Source of the DNA: Streptomyces sp. I6
Lineage (GTDB): Bacteria; Actinomycetota; Actinomycetes; Streptomycetales; Streptomycetaceae
Assembly: GCA_003725745.1 (NCBI GenBank)
Contig: RHDP01000001.1
Coordinates: 4,720,501 to 4,784,500 of the forward strand
Direction: 5' to 3'
DNA: 64,000 bases
The notes beneath the pieces were generated by a model. That model ran no database searches, was not told the origin of the DNA, and saw only the letters and a list, made by a program, of their open reading frames with translations. Within the stretch, counting starts at the first letter, position 1. Every line of letters begins with the position of its first letter. The translations under genes were made by a program, and so were the position numbers. Shown here in pieces: positions 8,694 to 17,410 of the stretch.

Positions 8694-9957
8694 GATTCAG
8701 CGAACTGCACCGCAACCTCAAGCTGCGGATCGGCGTCGGCTTCTTCCAGCGGTTCTTCGACATCATGCTGGTCCCGCTGATGGTCATCCACTTCTCCCGC
8801 CTGTACGGTGCGGCCACCGCCGGCCTGATGACCCTGGTCGTCGCGGTGGCGACGGTGGGCTGCAACCTGGTCGGCGGGCACCTGTCCGACGTGTACGGCC
8901 GCCGCAGGGTGCTGATGGCCGGGGAGATCGGCGTCTTCCTCTCCTACGTGGGCCTCGCCCTGGTCAACTCGCCGCTGGTGCAGTCCGGTCCGGCGACCTA
9001 CGCGCTCTACCTGAGCGCGGCCTGCATGGCGGCCCTCGCGCTGCCCGCCAACGAGGCGATGATCGTGGACGTCTCCACCCCGGAGAGCCGCACCGCCGTC
9101 TACACGATCAACTACTGGGTGATCAACGTCGCCTTCATGCTCGGCTCGCTGGTCGGCGGCTTCTTCTACGGCGGATACTTCTTCCATCTGCTGACCGCGG
9201 CCGCGATCGCCACCGGCGGGATCTTCGTGGTGACGTTCCTGGCGCTGACCGAGACCGCGCCGCCCGAGGCCGCGCGGAACCCCCGCGGGGTGCGCCCCGC
9301 CCTGCGCGGCTATCTCGCGGTGACCCGCGACAGGGTGTTCCTGCGGCTCGTCCTGGCGGCCCTGCTGGTCTGGTCCGTGGAGGTCCAGATCTCCTCCTAC
9401 CTCGCCGTCCGGCTCGGCTCCGACTTCCCCGAGCAGCAACTGCTGTCGCTGGGCTCCTGGCAGGTGACCGTCGACGGCGTGAACGTGCTGGGCATCCTGC
9501 GGGCCACCAACACCCTGCTCGTCGTGGCCTGCGGCCTGTGGGTGGGCAAGCTGCTCGGACGCCTCGACGACCGGCTGCGCCTGGTGGCCGGGGTGGTGAT
9601 CTTCACCGCCGGCTACATGGCGTGGGCGCTCGGCGACAACGCCTGGCTGATGATCGCGGCGGCCGTCGTGGTCACCCTGGGGAGCTGATGAACCAGCCCG
9701 TCAACCAGAGCCTGGTGGCCGCCCTGGTGCCCGCCGGCTCCCGTACCAAGTACATGGCCGCCTACGGACTGCACGTGCGGCTCGGCTACATGGTCGGCTC
9801 GCTGTCGGTGATCCTCGGCTCGGTCGTCGAGTCCTGGGTGATGGCCCTGCTGTACGCGGTCTTCTGCGCGGCCGCGATCCTGCTGTACCGGCAGCTCTTC
9901 CGGATCCAGGACGCCCGGGCCGCGGCCGAGGAGCCGAAGGCCGAGGCCGGCGCATGA
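8690..9957 (+). CDS. MFS transporter (one apparent frameshift near 9680)
   Basis: A second major-facilitator protein starts at GTG 8690, overlapping the cysteine-synthase stop. Around a dozen membrane segments and the loop motif GGHLSDVYGRRRVLMAG (near residue 65) are visible. The frame ends early at 9688, but the next frame continues the transporter exactly (GELMNQPVNQSLVAALV) to 9957. One extra G in the run 9679-9682 restores a single protein of about 422 residues, so I treat it as one gene with a base missing from the sequence. It probably exports or imports a cluster compound. Confidence 0.8.
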
Positions 9958-10040
9958 CCACGAGCACCCCGCCGGTGCCCGCAGAAGAAGGGTCCACCGG
10001 TGACCCCCGCACCCGCCGTGGATGGGATGGCACTCCGTGA
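9954..10040 (+). CDS. 28-codon mini-gene coupled on both sides
   Basis: ATG 9954 overlaps the MFS stop (ATGA), and the frame ends with TGA at 10038-10040, overlapping the GTG at 10037 of the next ATP-grasp gene (GTGA). The peptide is hydrophilic and rich in Pro, Gly and Thr, beginning MTTSTPPVPAEEG and ending RRGWDGTP. Such perfect double overlap is typical of real operon genes, but a leader that couples translation is equally possible. Peptide substrates beside ATP-grasp ligases are known (for example PGM2 in pheganomycin), so a substrate role is worth testing but not shown. Confidence 0.4.
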   Translation: MTTSTPPVPAEEGSTGDPRTRRGWDGTP

Positions 10041-12588
10041 CCGAGCACGCAGCACCCGCGAAGACCGAGCACGCGGTACCCGCGAAGACCGAGCACGCGA
10101 TACCCGCGAACAACCGGCTGCTGATGGTGCAGCCGTACACCCAGTTCGTCGAGAAGGCCGTCGCCCTCGGCTTCGAGGTCTGGTCGATCTGGGACCCGAC
10201 GCTCCAGCCCGCCTCCTATCTCGCGGGGGTCGAGAAGATCTCCAGGGAGATGCTGTGGGTGGACTTCTCGGACGAGGCCGCGCTGCGCCGCCTGGTCCGG
10301 GAGACCGCGCTCGCCCACGACGTCGGCTGCCTGCTGCACCTGGGCGAGGAGGCCACCATGGTGGCCGTCGCCGAGGAGGCCCAGGCACTCGGGCTGGCCC
10401 TCAACCCGCCGGAGGCTCTCCGGCGGCTCAACGACAAGGCGGCGCTGCGCGAACTGCTCGCCCGGCACGGCCTGTCCCCGGTGCGCACCGCGGTCGCCGG
10501 CACCCCCGACGAGGTCGAATCCGTGCTGGCCGGATTCGGGCTGCCCGCGGTGGTGAAACCGACCCGGCTGCAGGGCAGTGCCGCCGTACGCCTGGTGACC
10601 GGCCCCGCCGACCTCGACGCCTGGCGGCGGGAGCTGGCGGGGCACGGGTACCGGGGGCCGGTGCTGGTCGAGGAGTACCTGCGGGGCCGGAGTTCAGCGT
10701 CGAGACGCTCACCCGCGAGGGCCGCCATCTGGTGGTCGGCGTCACCGCCAAGCGCAAGACGCCCGCCCCGGCGTTCGTGGAGACCGGGCACGTCTTCCCC
10801 GCGCCGCTGCCGGACGCCGACGCCGACGCGATCGGCGAACTGGTCACCGCGGTGCTGGACGCGGCCGGATACCGCTTCGGCCCGGCGCACACCGAGGTCA
10901 TCCTCACCGACGGCGGCCCCCGGGTGGTGGAGTCGCAGGCCCGGCTCGGCGGCGACCGGATCCCCGCGCTCATCCGGCTCGCCACCGGCTTCGACATCGA
11001 GGGGGCCGTCTTCGACCTGCTGGTCGGCGGCACCGCCGAGCCCGCCCCCGCCGAACGGACGGCCGCGATCTCGTTCTTCGCCTTCCCGCCGGGCAGGATC
11101 ACCCGCCTGGAAGGCGTGGCGGACCTCGAGGCCCTCCCCCATGTGCACGGCGTCCGCTTCCCGTTCGCCGAGGGCGACGTACTGCCGCCGACCCGGCACT
11201 CCGGCTCGCGGCACGGCCATGTGATCGTGACGGGCGGCACCGCCGAGGAGGCCGAACGCCTGGCCGCCGAGACGAAGGCGCTGCTGCGGGTGGAGACGGG
11301 CTCCGCCGTGCTGAACGCCGTGCGGGCGGCGCCCGCCGCGCCGATGCGGCCCGAACGGACCCTGCTCCTGATCGGGCACCTCACCGAACCGGTGCGGATC
11401 GCCAAGGAGCTGGGGCTGAACGTGATCCTGGTCCAGCACAAGGAGAAGTTCCAGCCGGAGCAGGCCGAGCTGGCCGATGTCACCCTGATCGCGGACTACA
11501 CCGACTGGTCGGTGCTGGAGCCGCTCGCCCGGGCCGCCCACACGATCTGGGACTTCTCCGCCGCGCTGTCGCTCACCGAACCCGGCCTCGAGCCCGCGGG
11601 GCGGGTGAACGACCTGTTCGGCCTCGGCGGCACCGGCTTCGAACCGGCCCGGCTGCTCCGCGACAAGCTCGCCATGCGCCGTCACCTCGCCGCGGCCGGC
11701 GCCCCCACGGTGGCCGCCGAGCCGCTCACCGACCGGGACTCTCTCGCCGCGTTCGGCGCGGCCCACGGCTACCCGTTCGTGGTCAAGCCGGTGGACCTGA
11801 CCGCCGGTTTCGCCCTGTTCCAGGTCACCGGCCCGCAGGACGTGGACGGGGTGTGGGAGCGGATCGGCGAGGCCCGCCGCACCGGCATGGACCGCGGCTC
11901 CACGATGTACGCGGTCACCGAGTTCCTGATGGAGCAGTACATCGACGGCCCCGAGTTCAGCATCGAGGCCTTCAGCTTCCACGGGCGGCACACCGTGGTC
12001 GCCGTCACCGAGAAGCTCACCGGCGGCGGGCACTTCGTGGAGCTCGGGCACGCCCAGCCGGCCCGGCTGGACCCGGCGGACGAGCAGCGCGTCGTCGAGG
12101 CCGTCGGCGAGTTCCTCGACGCGATCGGCATCACCGACGGACCCAGCCACACCGAGCTGCGGCTCAGCTCGCGCGGGCCCCTGGTCATCGAGGGCCACAA
12201 CCGGCTGGGCGGCGACCGCATCCCGGAACTGGTGCAGGCCGCGTACGGCGTCGATCTGACCCGCTACGCCCTCGCCTGGCCGTTCGGCCTGGTGGAGCCG
12301 ATGACGGAGCGCCCGAAGCCGATCGCGGCGGGCTGTGTGCGCGGCATCGTCGGCCGGCCCGGCCGGGTCGCCGCGATCACCGGCGCCGACGAGCTGCGCG
12401 CCCATCCGTCGGTGCTCGCCCTCGACCTGGCGGCCCGGCCCGGTGCGGTGATCCGGCCGATCCAGGACAACTGGGACCGGCTCGGCCTGCTGGCCGTCAC
12501 CGCCGCCGGCACCGACGAGGCGGTCGGGCTCTGCGAGGAGCTGCTCGCCACCGTGCTGACCGTGTCGATCGAGGACGAGGACCGGTGA
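10037..12588 (+). CDS. Two-domain ATP-grasp ligase (one apparent frameshift near 10685)
   Basis: A second tandem ATP-grasp protein of about 850 residues. After the repeat-coded N-terminal tail, module 1 has VVKPTRLQGSAAVRLV, then PEFSVETLTREG, HTEVILTDGG and VVESQARLGGDRIP. Module 2 begins near RTLLLIGHLTEPVRIAKEL and has FVVKPVDLTAGFALFQV, MEQYIDGPEFSIEAFSF, SHTELRLS and VIEGHNRLGGDRIP. The two modules carry the same LGGDRIP loop and so look like a duplication with related substrates. The reading frame changes at the G4 run 10683-10686, where one missing G would restore LRGPEFSVE. GTG 10037 overlaps the preceding mini-gene stop; ATG 10022 is an alternative start. Confidence 0.8.
10039..10110 (+). 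repeat. Three tandem 24-bp repeats at the start of an ATP-grasp gene
   Basis: Three consecutive 24-bp units (10039-10062, 10063-10086, 10087-10110) differ only at two or three positions. They encode TEHAAPAK, TEHAVPAK and TEHAIPAN at the N-terminus of the protein started at 10037. This is an extended, probably disordered tail in front of the first ligase module. Confidence 0.9.
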
Positions 12589-13355
12589 CCCTCGTCGTGC
12601 TGGACCCCGACGGCCGGTACGCGGCGGGCTGCCCCGGCTGGCTCGCCGACGCCGGCGAGGAGCTGCATCTGGTCACCGGCCGGGCGGGCGTCCACCCGGG
12701 CTTCGCCCGGGTGTCGGTGGTGGAACGGTACGAGCGCGGCACCGGCGCCGAGCTGGCCGTCCTCGCCGCCGCCGCCCGCACGCCGGTCCGGGCGGTGGTC
12801 GCGATCGCGCCGGGGGACCAGATACGGGCGGCGGGCCTGCGCGAGCGGTTCGGCCTGCCGGGTCGGTCCCGCGAGGCCGCACTGGCCCTCGCCGACTCGG
12901 TGGCGGCGCACGCGCTGCTGGCGCGGGCCGGGATCGCCACGACTCCCCGGGCGGAGGTGCGGCGGGTCGCCGACCTGTACTGGTGGGCGCATCAGTGGGG
13001 TTACCCGCTGGCGATCCGGCGCCGTCGGGGCCCGGATCGGCCGGTGATCGCCGAGCCGGGCGACGAGGCCGCGCTGCGTGCCGCGGTGGCGGGCGGGCTG
13101 CTGCCCGCCGACCCGGCGGTGGTGCCGGGCCTGACCGTCGAACCGGCCGTCACCGGTGAGGTGCGGCGCGACGTGGACCTGCCGCTCGCCGGCGCGCTGC
13201 CCGCCGACCCGGGGCACCCGTACGTGGTGGAGACCGTCCGGGGCCCGGACGGGGACCGGCTGGTGCACGCGGTGCGCTACGCCCCCGAGGCCCGGCCGGC
13301 CCGCGCACTGGTGCGGGCCCAGGCCGGGATCGACCCGCGGCCTTCGGAGGTCTGA
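12585..13355 (+). CDS. Degenerate ATP-grasp-like protein lacking the metal-binding half
   Basis: The 256-residue product starts at a GTG overlapping the previous stop. It keeps the preATP-grasp region and first ATP-binding subdomain (RSREAALALADSVAAHALL, then YPLAIRRRRGP where a binding lysine would sit), but the usual KP is replaced by RR and the Glu/Asn metal ligands of the C-terminal half are absent. It is about 150 residues shorter than the active ligases on each side. It may be a structural partner or an inactive regulator, or it may be decaying. Position in an unbroken coupled operon favours retained function. Confidence 0.7.
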   Translation: MTLVVLDPDGRYAAGCPGWLADAGEELHLVTGRAGVHPGFARVSVVERYERGTGAELAVLAAAARTPVRAVVAIAPGDQIRAAGLRERFGLPGRSREAALALADSVAAHALLARAGIATTPRAEVRRVADLYWWAHQWGYPLAIRRRRGPDRPVIAEPGDEAALRAAVAGGLLPADPAVVPGLTVEPAVTGEVRRDVDLPLAGALPADPGHPYVVETVRGPDGDRLVHAVRYAPEARPARALVRAQAGIDPRPSEV

Positions 13356-13356
13356 G

Positions 13357-14625
13357 ATGTCGGTACTGATCCTGCACCACCGGGGTTCGCTCGAGGGAAC
13401 CCCGTACCACGCATGGCTGGCGGACTACGAGGGCGACCTGCTGCTGATCGCCTCCCGCGAGCATCTGGCCCTGGTCGCTGAGGAGTTGCCGCCCGAGGGC
13501 GGCGCCTACCGGCGGACCGCCGCCGTGGAGGCGTACGAGACCGGGGGTGACCTGGAGTCGCTCGCCCTGACGTGGGCGCGCGAGCACGGCGTCGCGCACC
13601 TCGTCGCCTGCCAGGAGCGCGACCTCGAGCGGGCCGCCGAGCTGCGCGACGTGCTCGGGCTGCCCGGGCAGCGGATGGACACCGTGCTCCCTTACCGCGA
13701 CAAGGCGCTGATGAAGCGCCGGGCCGAGGCCGCCGGACTGGCCGTGGCCCCGTACCTGGAGGTGGAGAGCGCCACCGAGCTCGTCGGCTTCGCCGAGCGG
13801 TACGGCTTCCCGCTGGTGCTCAAGCCGGTGGACAGCGCCGGCTCGGTCGGCCTGCGGGTCCTCGGGTCCCGCGAGGAGCTGGACGCGCACCTGGCCGACG
13901 GCCTCGACCTGTACGGACCGCATCTGCCGAACCTGCTCGCCGAGGCGTTCGTACCGGGCCGGATGTGCCATGTGGACGGGCTGGTCGTGGCCGGCCGAAC
14001 GGTGTTCGCCTGGCCCTCGCAGTACCAGTACGCGCTGGCCTCGTACCGTACCGACACCGGGGGCCGGCTGGACCTGACCCTGGACGTGGACGATCCGCTG
14101 ACCCGCCGGCTGCTCGAGTTCACCGAGCGGACCCTGGCGGCGCTCGGCGGCCCGGAGGACTTCGCCTTCCACGCGGAGGTGTTCCACACGCCCGACGACG
14201 AGCTGGTGCTGTGCGAGATCGCCTGCCGCAACGGCGGTGCCGCGATCCGCGACATCGTCCGCCTCATGTTCGGAGTGGATCCGGGTGAGGCCTGGGTCAG
14301 GGCACAGCTCGGCCTGCCGCTGCCCGGGTGGCTCGGCGCGGAGAAGCGCACGCCGCTGCGGATGGTGGGACAGCTGGTGCTGATGAAGCGTCCTGGCCGG
14401 GTGGTACGGATTCCGGAGAGCCCGCCGGACCTCCCCTGGGTCGAGAAGTACCAGGTGTTCGTCGGGCCGGGACAGACCATGCGGGAGGCCGCGTTCTCCG
14501 CCGACTTCCTCCTGACCGCGCTGGTCTCGGGCAGGGACCGGGCGGAGTGCGAGGCCCGGCTGCGGGCCCTGGAGGACTGGTTCCTGGGCGAGCTGGTCCT
14601 CGAGCCGGCCGACGGGGCGGTCTGA
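13357..14625 (+). CDS. ATP-grasp carboxylate-amine ligase
   Basis: A complete 422-residue ATP-grasp enzyme. The preATP-grasp region ends at QRMDTVLPYRDKALMKRRAE, the nucleotide lysine is in FPLVLKPVDSAGSVGLRVL near residue 153, and metal-binding acids are in FHAEVFHTPDDELVLCEIAC near residues 272-286, followed by the RNGG loop. It differs from the other ligases in this motif (CEIACRNGG, not LGGDRIP), so it likely takes another substrate. It is the last gene of the operon: a strong hairpin follows at 14649. It starts 2 bases after the preceding stop. Confidence 0.88.
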   Translation: MSVLILHHRGSLEGTPYHAWLADYEGDLLLIASREHLALVAEELPPEGGAYRRTAAVEAYETGGDLESLALTWAREHGVAHLVACQERDLERAAELRDVLGLPGQRMDTVLPYRDKALMKRRAEAAGLAVAPYLEVESATELVGFAERYGFPLVLKPVDSAGSVGLRVLGSREELDAHLADGLDLYGPHLPNLLAEAFVPGRMCHVDGLVVAGRTVFAWPSQYQYALASYRTDTGGRLDLTLDVDDPLTRRLLEFTERTLAALGGPEDFAFHAEVFHTPDDELVLCEIACRNGGAAIRDIVRLMFGVDPGEAWVRAQLGLPLPGWLGAEKRTPLRMVGQLVLMKRPGRVVRIPESPPDLPWVEKYQVFVGPGQTMREAAFSADFLLTALVSGRDRAECEARLRALEDWFLGELVLEPADGAV

Positions 14626-14648
14626 GCCGTCCCCCGATCGCCCGGGGC

Positions 14649-14683
14649 GTGGCCCGGCCGGCACTGCACGCCGGCCGGGCCAC
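14649..14683. terminator. Bidirectional terminator hairpin
   Basis: A perfect 14-bp stem (GTGGCCCGGCCGGC with its complement) closes a 7-base loop between the convergent ATP-grasp operon and regulator gene. There is no clear T-run, as is usual for Streptomyces terminators. Confidence 0.75.
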
Positions 14684-14699
14684 TGGTGTTCCCGCCGGG

Positions 14700-15614
14700 T
14701 CAGGGCCGGTCGGGTTCGTCCCCCCGGCCGGCCGCCGCGCTGCTCCGGAGCCCCATCAGATAGCCGAGCTGGAGCCGGTGTTCGGCACCGTGCTCCTCCT
14801 TGAGCCGGGCGACGTGCGCCTGCAGGGAGCGCAGGCTGAGGCCGAGCCTCCGGGCGATCTCCTTGTCCGACCTGCCTTCGATGAGCAGCCTCCGAATCGA
14901 CCCGCGGATCGCCGGAATGACCTCGGGCGCCGCGTCCGCCGCCCGTACCGGGAGGAACGGATACGACTCGGCGCGGTCCCAGGCACGCTCGAAGATGTCG
15001 GCGAGGAAGTGCACCACGGCCGGGAGGGTGACCAGCACGGCCGAGGTACGCGCCGCGTTCGCGGGGATCAACGCGGCACGCCGGTCGACGATGATCATCC
15101 GGTCGAAGAACTCCGCCAGGGTCCGCACTTGGGCGCCGTACGACGTGACCGCTCGGACGTACTCCTTGGTGGGTTCGTCGAACCGCGTGCTGTGCTGGTA
15201 GAGCGTCCGCATGGAGACGCCGGCCGCGATCCGGTCGCGCACCGCGGTCAGCGCCTCGTCCAGCACCGCGATCGGGCGCGGCCCGTCGGGCTGGGCGGTC
15301 AGGATCTCGGAGGTGACACCGCCGATCAGATCCTGGATCGCGTCGTTGATCTCGGGCAGCCCTTCGATGCTCTCGAAGCCCATCGCCCTCGCGGGAGCCT
15401 CCGGTTCGGGCAGCCGCACGGTCGCGGAAGGAGCCCGGCCCGCCGTGAGGGAGACGGCGCGGGACAGGTCTCCCAGGGCTTCGCCGACCCGGGACAGCGC
15501 CTCGCGGCAGGCCGGGTCGTCGGGTGGCAGGGTGATGGCCACGGTGCCGTCCTTGGTCTCGGCGCCGGTCACTATTAAGCCCATACTGTCGGATTTATTC
15601 CAGTGTATTTTCAT
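14700..15614 (-). CDS. LuxR-type cluster regulator with a TTA codon
   Basis: The 304-residue protein has a C-terminal LuxR-like helix-turn-helix (EGRSDKEIARRLGLSLRSLQ near residues 255-275) behind a sensor-like domain with SMRTLYQHSTRF and an AEFFDRMIIVDRRAALIP segment, a layout common in TrmB/LuxR-like Streptomyces regulators. The start at 15614 has GAAGGA 5 bases upstream. Codon 13 is TTA (15576-15578), so translation should depend on the bldA tRNA and rise late in growth. It is divergent from the 45-codon peptide gene and the DAHP synthase and convergent with the ATP-grasp operon, so it probably controls the cluster. The upstream region is unusually AT-rich. Confidence 0.82.
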   Translation of the reverse strand: MKIHWNKSDSMGLIVTGAETKDGTVAITLPPDDPACREALSRVGEALGDLSRAVSLTAGRAPSATVRLPEPEAPARAMGFESIEGLPEINDAIQDLIGGVTSEILTAQPDGPRPIAVLDEALTAVRDRIAAGVSMRTLYQHSTRFDEPTKEYVRAVTSYGAQVRTLAEFFDRMIIVDRRAALIPANAARTSAVLVTLPAVVHFLADIFERAWDRAESYPFLPVRAADAAPEVIPAIRGSIRRLLIEGRSDKEIARRLGLSLRSLQAHVARLKEEHGAEHRLQLGYLMGLRSSAAAGRGDEPDRP

Positions 15615-15817
15615 TTGCATCCTTCGCTTCACCGAAGTGCGCCTACCCGAAGTATCGGCCATCCTGTTCAGACAGTCGAGGGGGATACATAGTTGCCCCA
15701 GAGGGGGAACGGGGCTGGTCAGGACGCGTTCATTCCGTATGTGCAATCGGTATGCCGTATCGACTGCCGCATGCTCCATTACCGTTGAGCCACGGTGAAT
15801 CAAGCAGGGGGAAATAT
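15615..15817. promoter_or_regulatory. AT-rich divergent promoter region
   Basis: This 203-bp stretch between the regulator and the peptide gene is markedly richer in A and T than its surroundings. It contains G5/C4 blocks in GGGGGATACATAGTTGCCCC (15680-15699 region) followed by a second GAGGGGGAAC, and an ACCGT/ACGGT inverted repeat at 15781-15796. These are candidate sites for the neighbouring LuxR-type regulator. Promoter boxes cannot be fixed with certainty. Confidence 0.4.
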
Positions 15818-15955
15818 ATGACGATCCGCGAAATACACGGCACCGCACGCAGAGCCCCGGCAGTGGCCGGACCCGGACGAGCCGGCATCGAATGCTCCGG
15901 TGGCACCAAGGACGTGGGCTGGAACGCCGTCCCCGGTCCTCTCCGTATGACCTGA
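15818..15955 (+). CDS. 45-residue peptide, candidate ribosomal precursor
   Basis: A short gene with a strong ribosome binding site (AGGGGG ending 7 bases before ATG 15818) in an AT-rich leader divergent from the TTA-regulator. The peptide begins MTIREIHGTARRAPAVAG, becomes Gly-rich, and ends IECSGGTKDVGWNAVPGPLR then MT. It has one Cys and no signal peptide. Position between the regulator and the DAHP synthase, the good translation signal, and the many ATP-grasp ligases make a precursor or substrate peptide possible. I do not recognise it from any known family, and it could also be a leader peptide for the genes downstream. Confidence 0.5.
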   Translation: MTIREIHGTARRAPAVAGPGRAGIECSGGTKDVGWNAVPGPLRMT

Positions 15956-16146
15956 TCCGCCCTCGGCCTGACCGCCCCACCCCCACTCGCACCACTGCCT
16001 CACTGCAACTGGCCCGACACTAGGACGAGTTCGGTACCGGGGTACACCCTTCGGCCCCGGGAAGCCCGCCGGCCGCCCGGTGCCGGACGGACCCGCCGAG
16101 GCAGCGCAAGAGCCGCGCCCCTCGGCGGACGAAGGGGCGATACCTC

Positions 16147-17364
16147 ATGAACCCGAACCACTCATCCGCCGTGACCGGCCCACCCGCCGCACAGCAACCC
16201 GACTGGCCCGACCCGGACGCGCTGCGCCTGGCCTCGGACGACATCGCCGCCCTCCCCGCGCTCGTCGCGGCCGAGGAGTGCGACCGCCTGCGGGAGCGGC
16301 TGGCCGCGGTCGCCCGAGGCGAGGCGCTGCTGCTCCAGGGAGGCGACTGCGCCGAGAGCCTCGCCGAAGTGGGCCCGGACACCACGGCGGCCAAGTACCG
16401 CACCCTGAACCTCATGGCCGCGGTCATCTCCGAGGCCTCCGGGCTTCCCGTGGTCAAACTGGGCCGCATCGCGGGCCAGTTCGCCAAACCGCGGTCGAAG
16501 CCGACCGAACTGCGCGGGGGCGTCGAACTCCCCTCCTACCGGGGAGACATGATCAACGGTCCGGCCTTCACCGCCGCCGACCGCACCCCGGACCCGGACC
16601 GGTTGCGGCGCGTCTACCGCGCGTCCAGGCAGACCCTCGACGACCTGGGCCGGCTCACCGCCGCCGACGGCGGCGAGTTCTGGACCAGCCACGAGGCCCT
16701 GGTCCTGGAGTACGAGCGGGCACTCTGCCGCCTCACCCCGGCGGGTCGCTACGCCCTCTCCGGGCACCTGCTCTGGATAGGCGAGCGCACCCGCCGGCCG
16801 GACGGCGCGCACGTCGCCTTCGCCGCCCGGGTGCGCAATCCGATCGCCGTCAAACTCGGCCCGTCCAGCACCCCGGACGACGCGCTGCGCCTGATCGACC
16901 TGCTCGACCCGGACCGTGAACCGGGCCGGCTGACCTTCATCAGCCGGATGGGCGCCGGCGCGGTGCGCGACACGCTCCCGGACCTGGTGGCGAAGGTGGC
17001 GGCATCCGGCGCCGAGGTGGTCTGGATCTGCGACCCCGTGCACGGCAACACCGTGTCCTCCCCGACGGGGCACAAGACCCGCCGGCTGGACGACGTGCTG
17101 GACGAGATCAAGGGCTTCCTGGAGGTCCACCGGTCCCTGGGGACCCATCCCGGCGGTGTCCACCTGGAACTGACCGGCGATCATGTCACCGAGTGCGTGG
17201 GCGGCACCTACGAGATCCGTTTCGAGGATCTGCCGACCCGCTACGAGACCGTCTGCGACCCTCGGCTGAACCTCGGTCAGTCACTGGACGTCGCCTTCGA
17301 GCTCGCTGCCATGTACACGGCTTCTCCGGTCACCGACCGCGGGACCACCTGGGCGACGGTGTGA
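16147..17364 (+). CDS. Class II 3-deoxy-D-arabino-heptulosonate 7-phosphate (DAHP) synthase, short secondary-metabolism type
   Basis: It condenses phosphoenolpyruvate with erythrose 4-phosphate, the first step of the shikimate pathway. The class II markers are plain: LLQGGDCAES near residue 58, KLGRIAGQFAKPRSKPTE near residue 112, RNPIAVKLGPS near residue 230, RMGAGAVRD near residue 262, and WICDPVHGNT near residue 295 with the metal-binding Cys/His region continuing to LELTGDHVTEC. At 405 residues it is shorter than primary AroF/AroG enzymes of about 450, lacking the N-terminal extension, as is usual for cluster-borne copies that escape feedback control. It probably raises chorismate supply for an aromatic building block of the ATP-grasp product. 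Confidence 0.92.
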   Translation: MNPNHSSAVTGPPAAQQPDWPDPDALRLASDDIAALPALVAAEECDRLRERLAAVARGEALLLQGGDCAESLAEVGPDTTAAKYRTLNLMAAVISEASGLPVVKLGRIAGQFAKPRSKPTELRGGVELPSYRGDMINGPAFTAADRTPDPDRLRRVYRASRQTLDDLGRLTAADGGEFWTSHEALVLEYERALCRLTPAGRYALSGHLLWIGERTRRPDGAHVAFAARVRNPIAVKLGPSSTPDDALRLIDLLDPDREPGRLTFISRMGAGAVRDTLPDLVAKVAASGAEVVWICDPVHGNTVSSPTGHKTRRLDDVLDEIKGFLEVHRSLGTHPGGVHLELTGDHVTECVGGTYEIRFEDLPTRYETVCDPRLNLGQSLDVAFELAAMYTASPVTDRGTTWATV

Positions 17365-17410
17365 CTCTGCCATCCCGTCCCCCGACCACGACGAACGAGG
17401 AGACCGCCTG

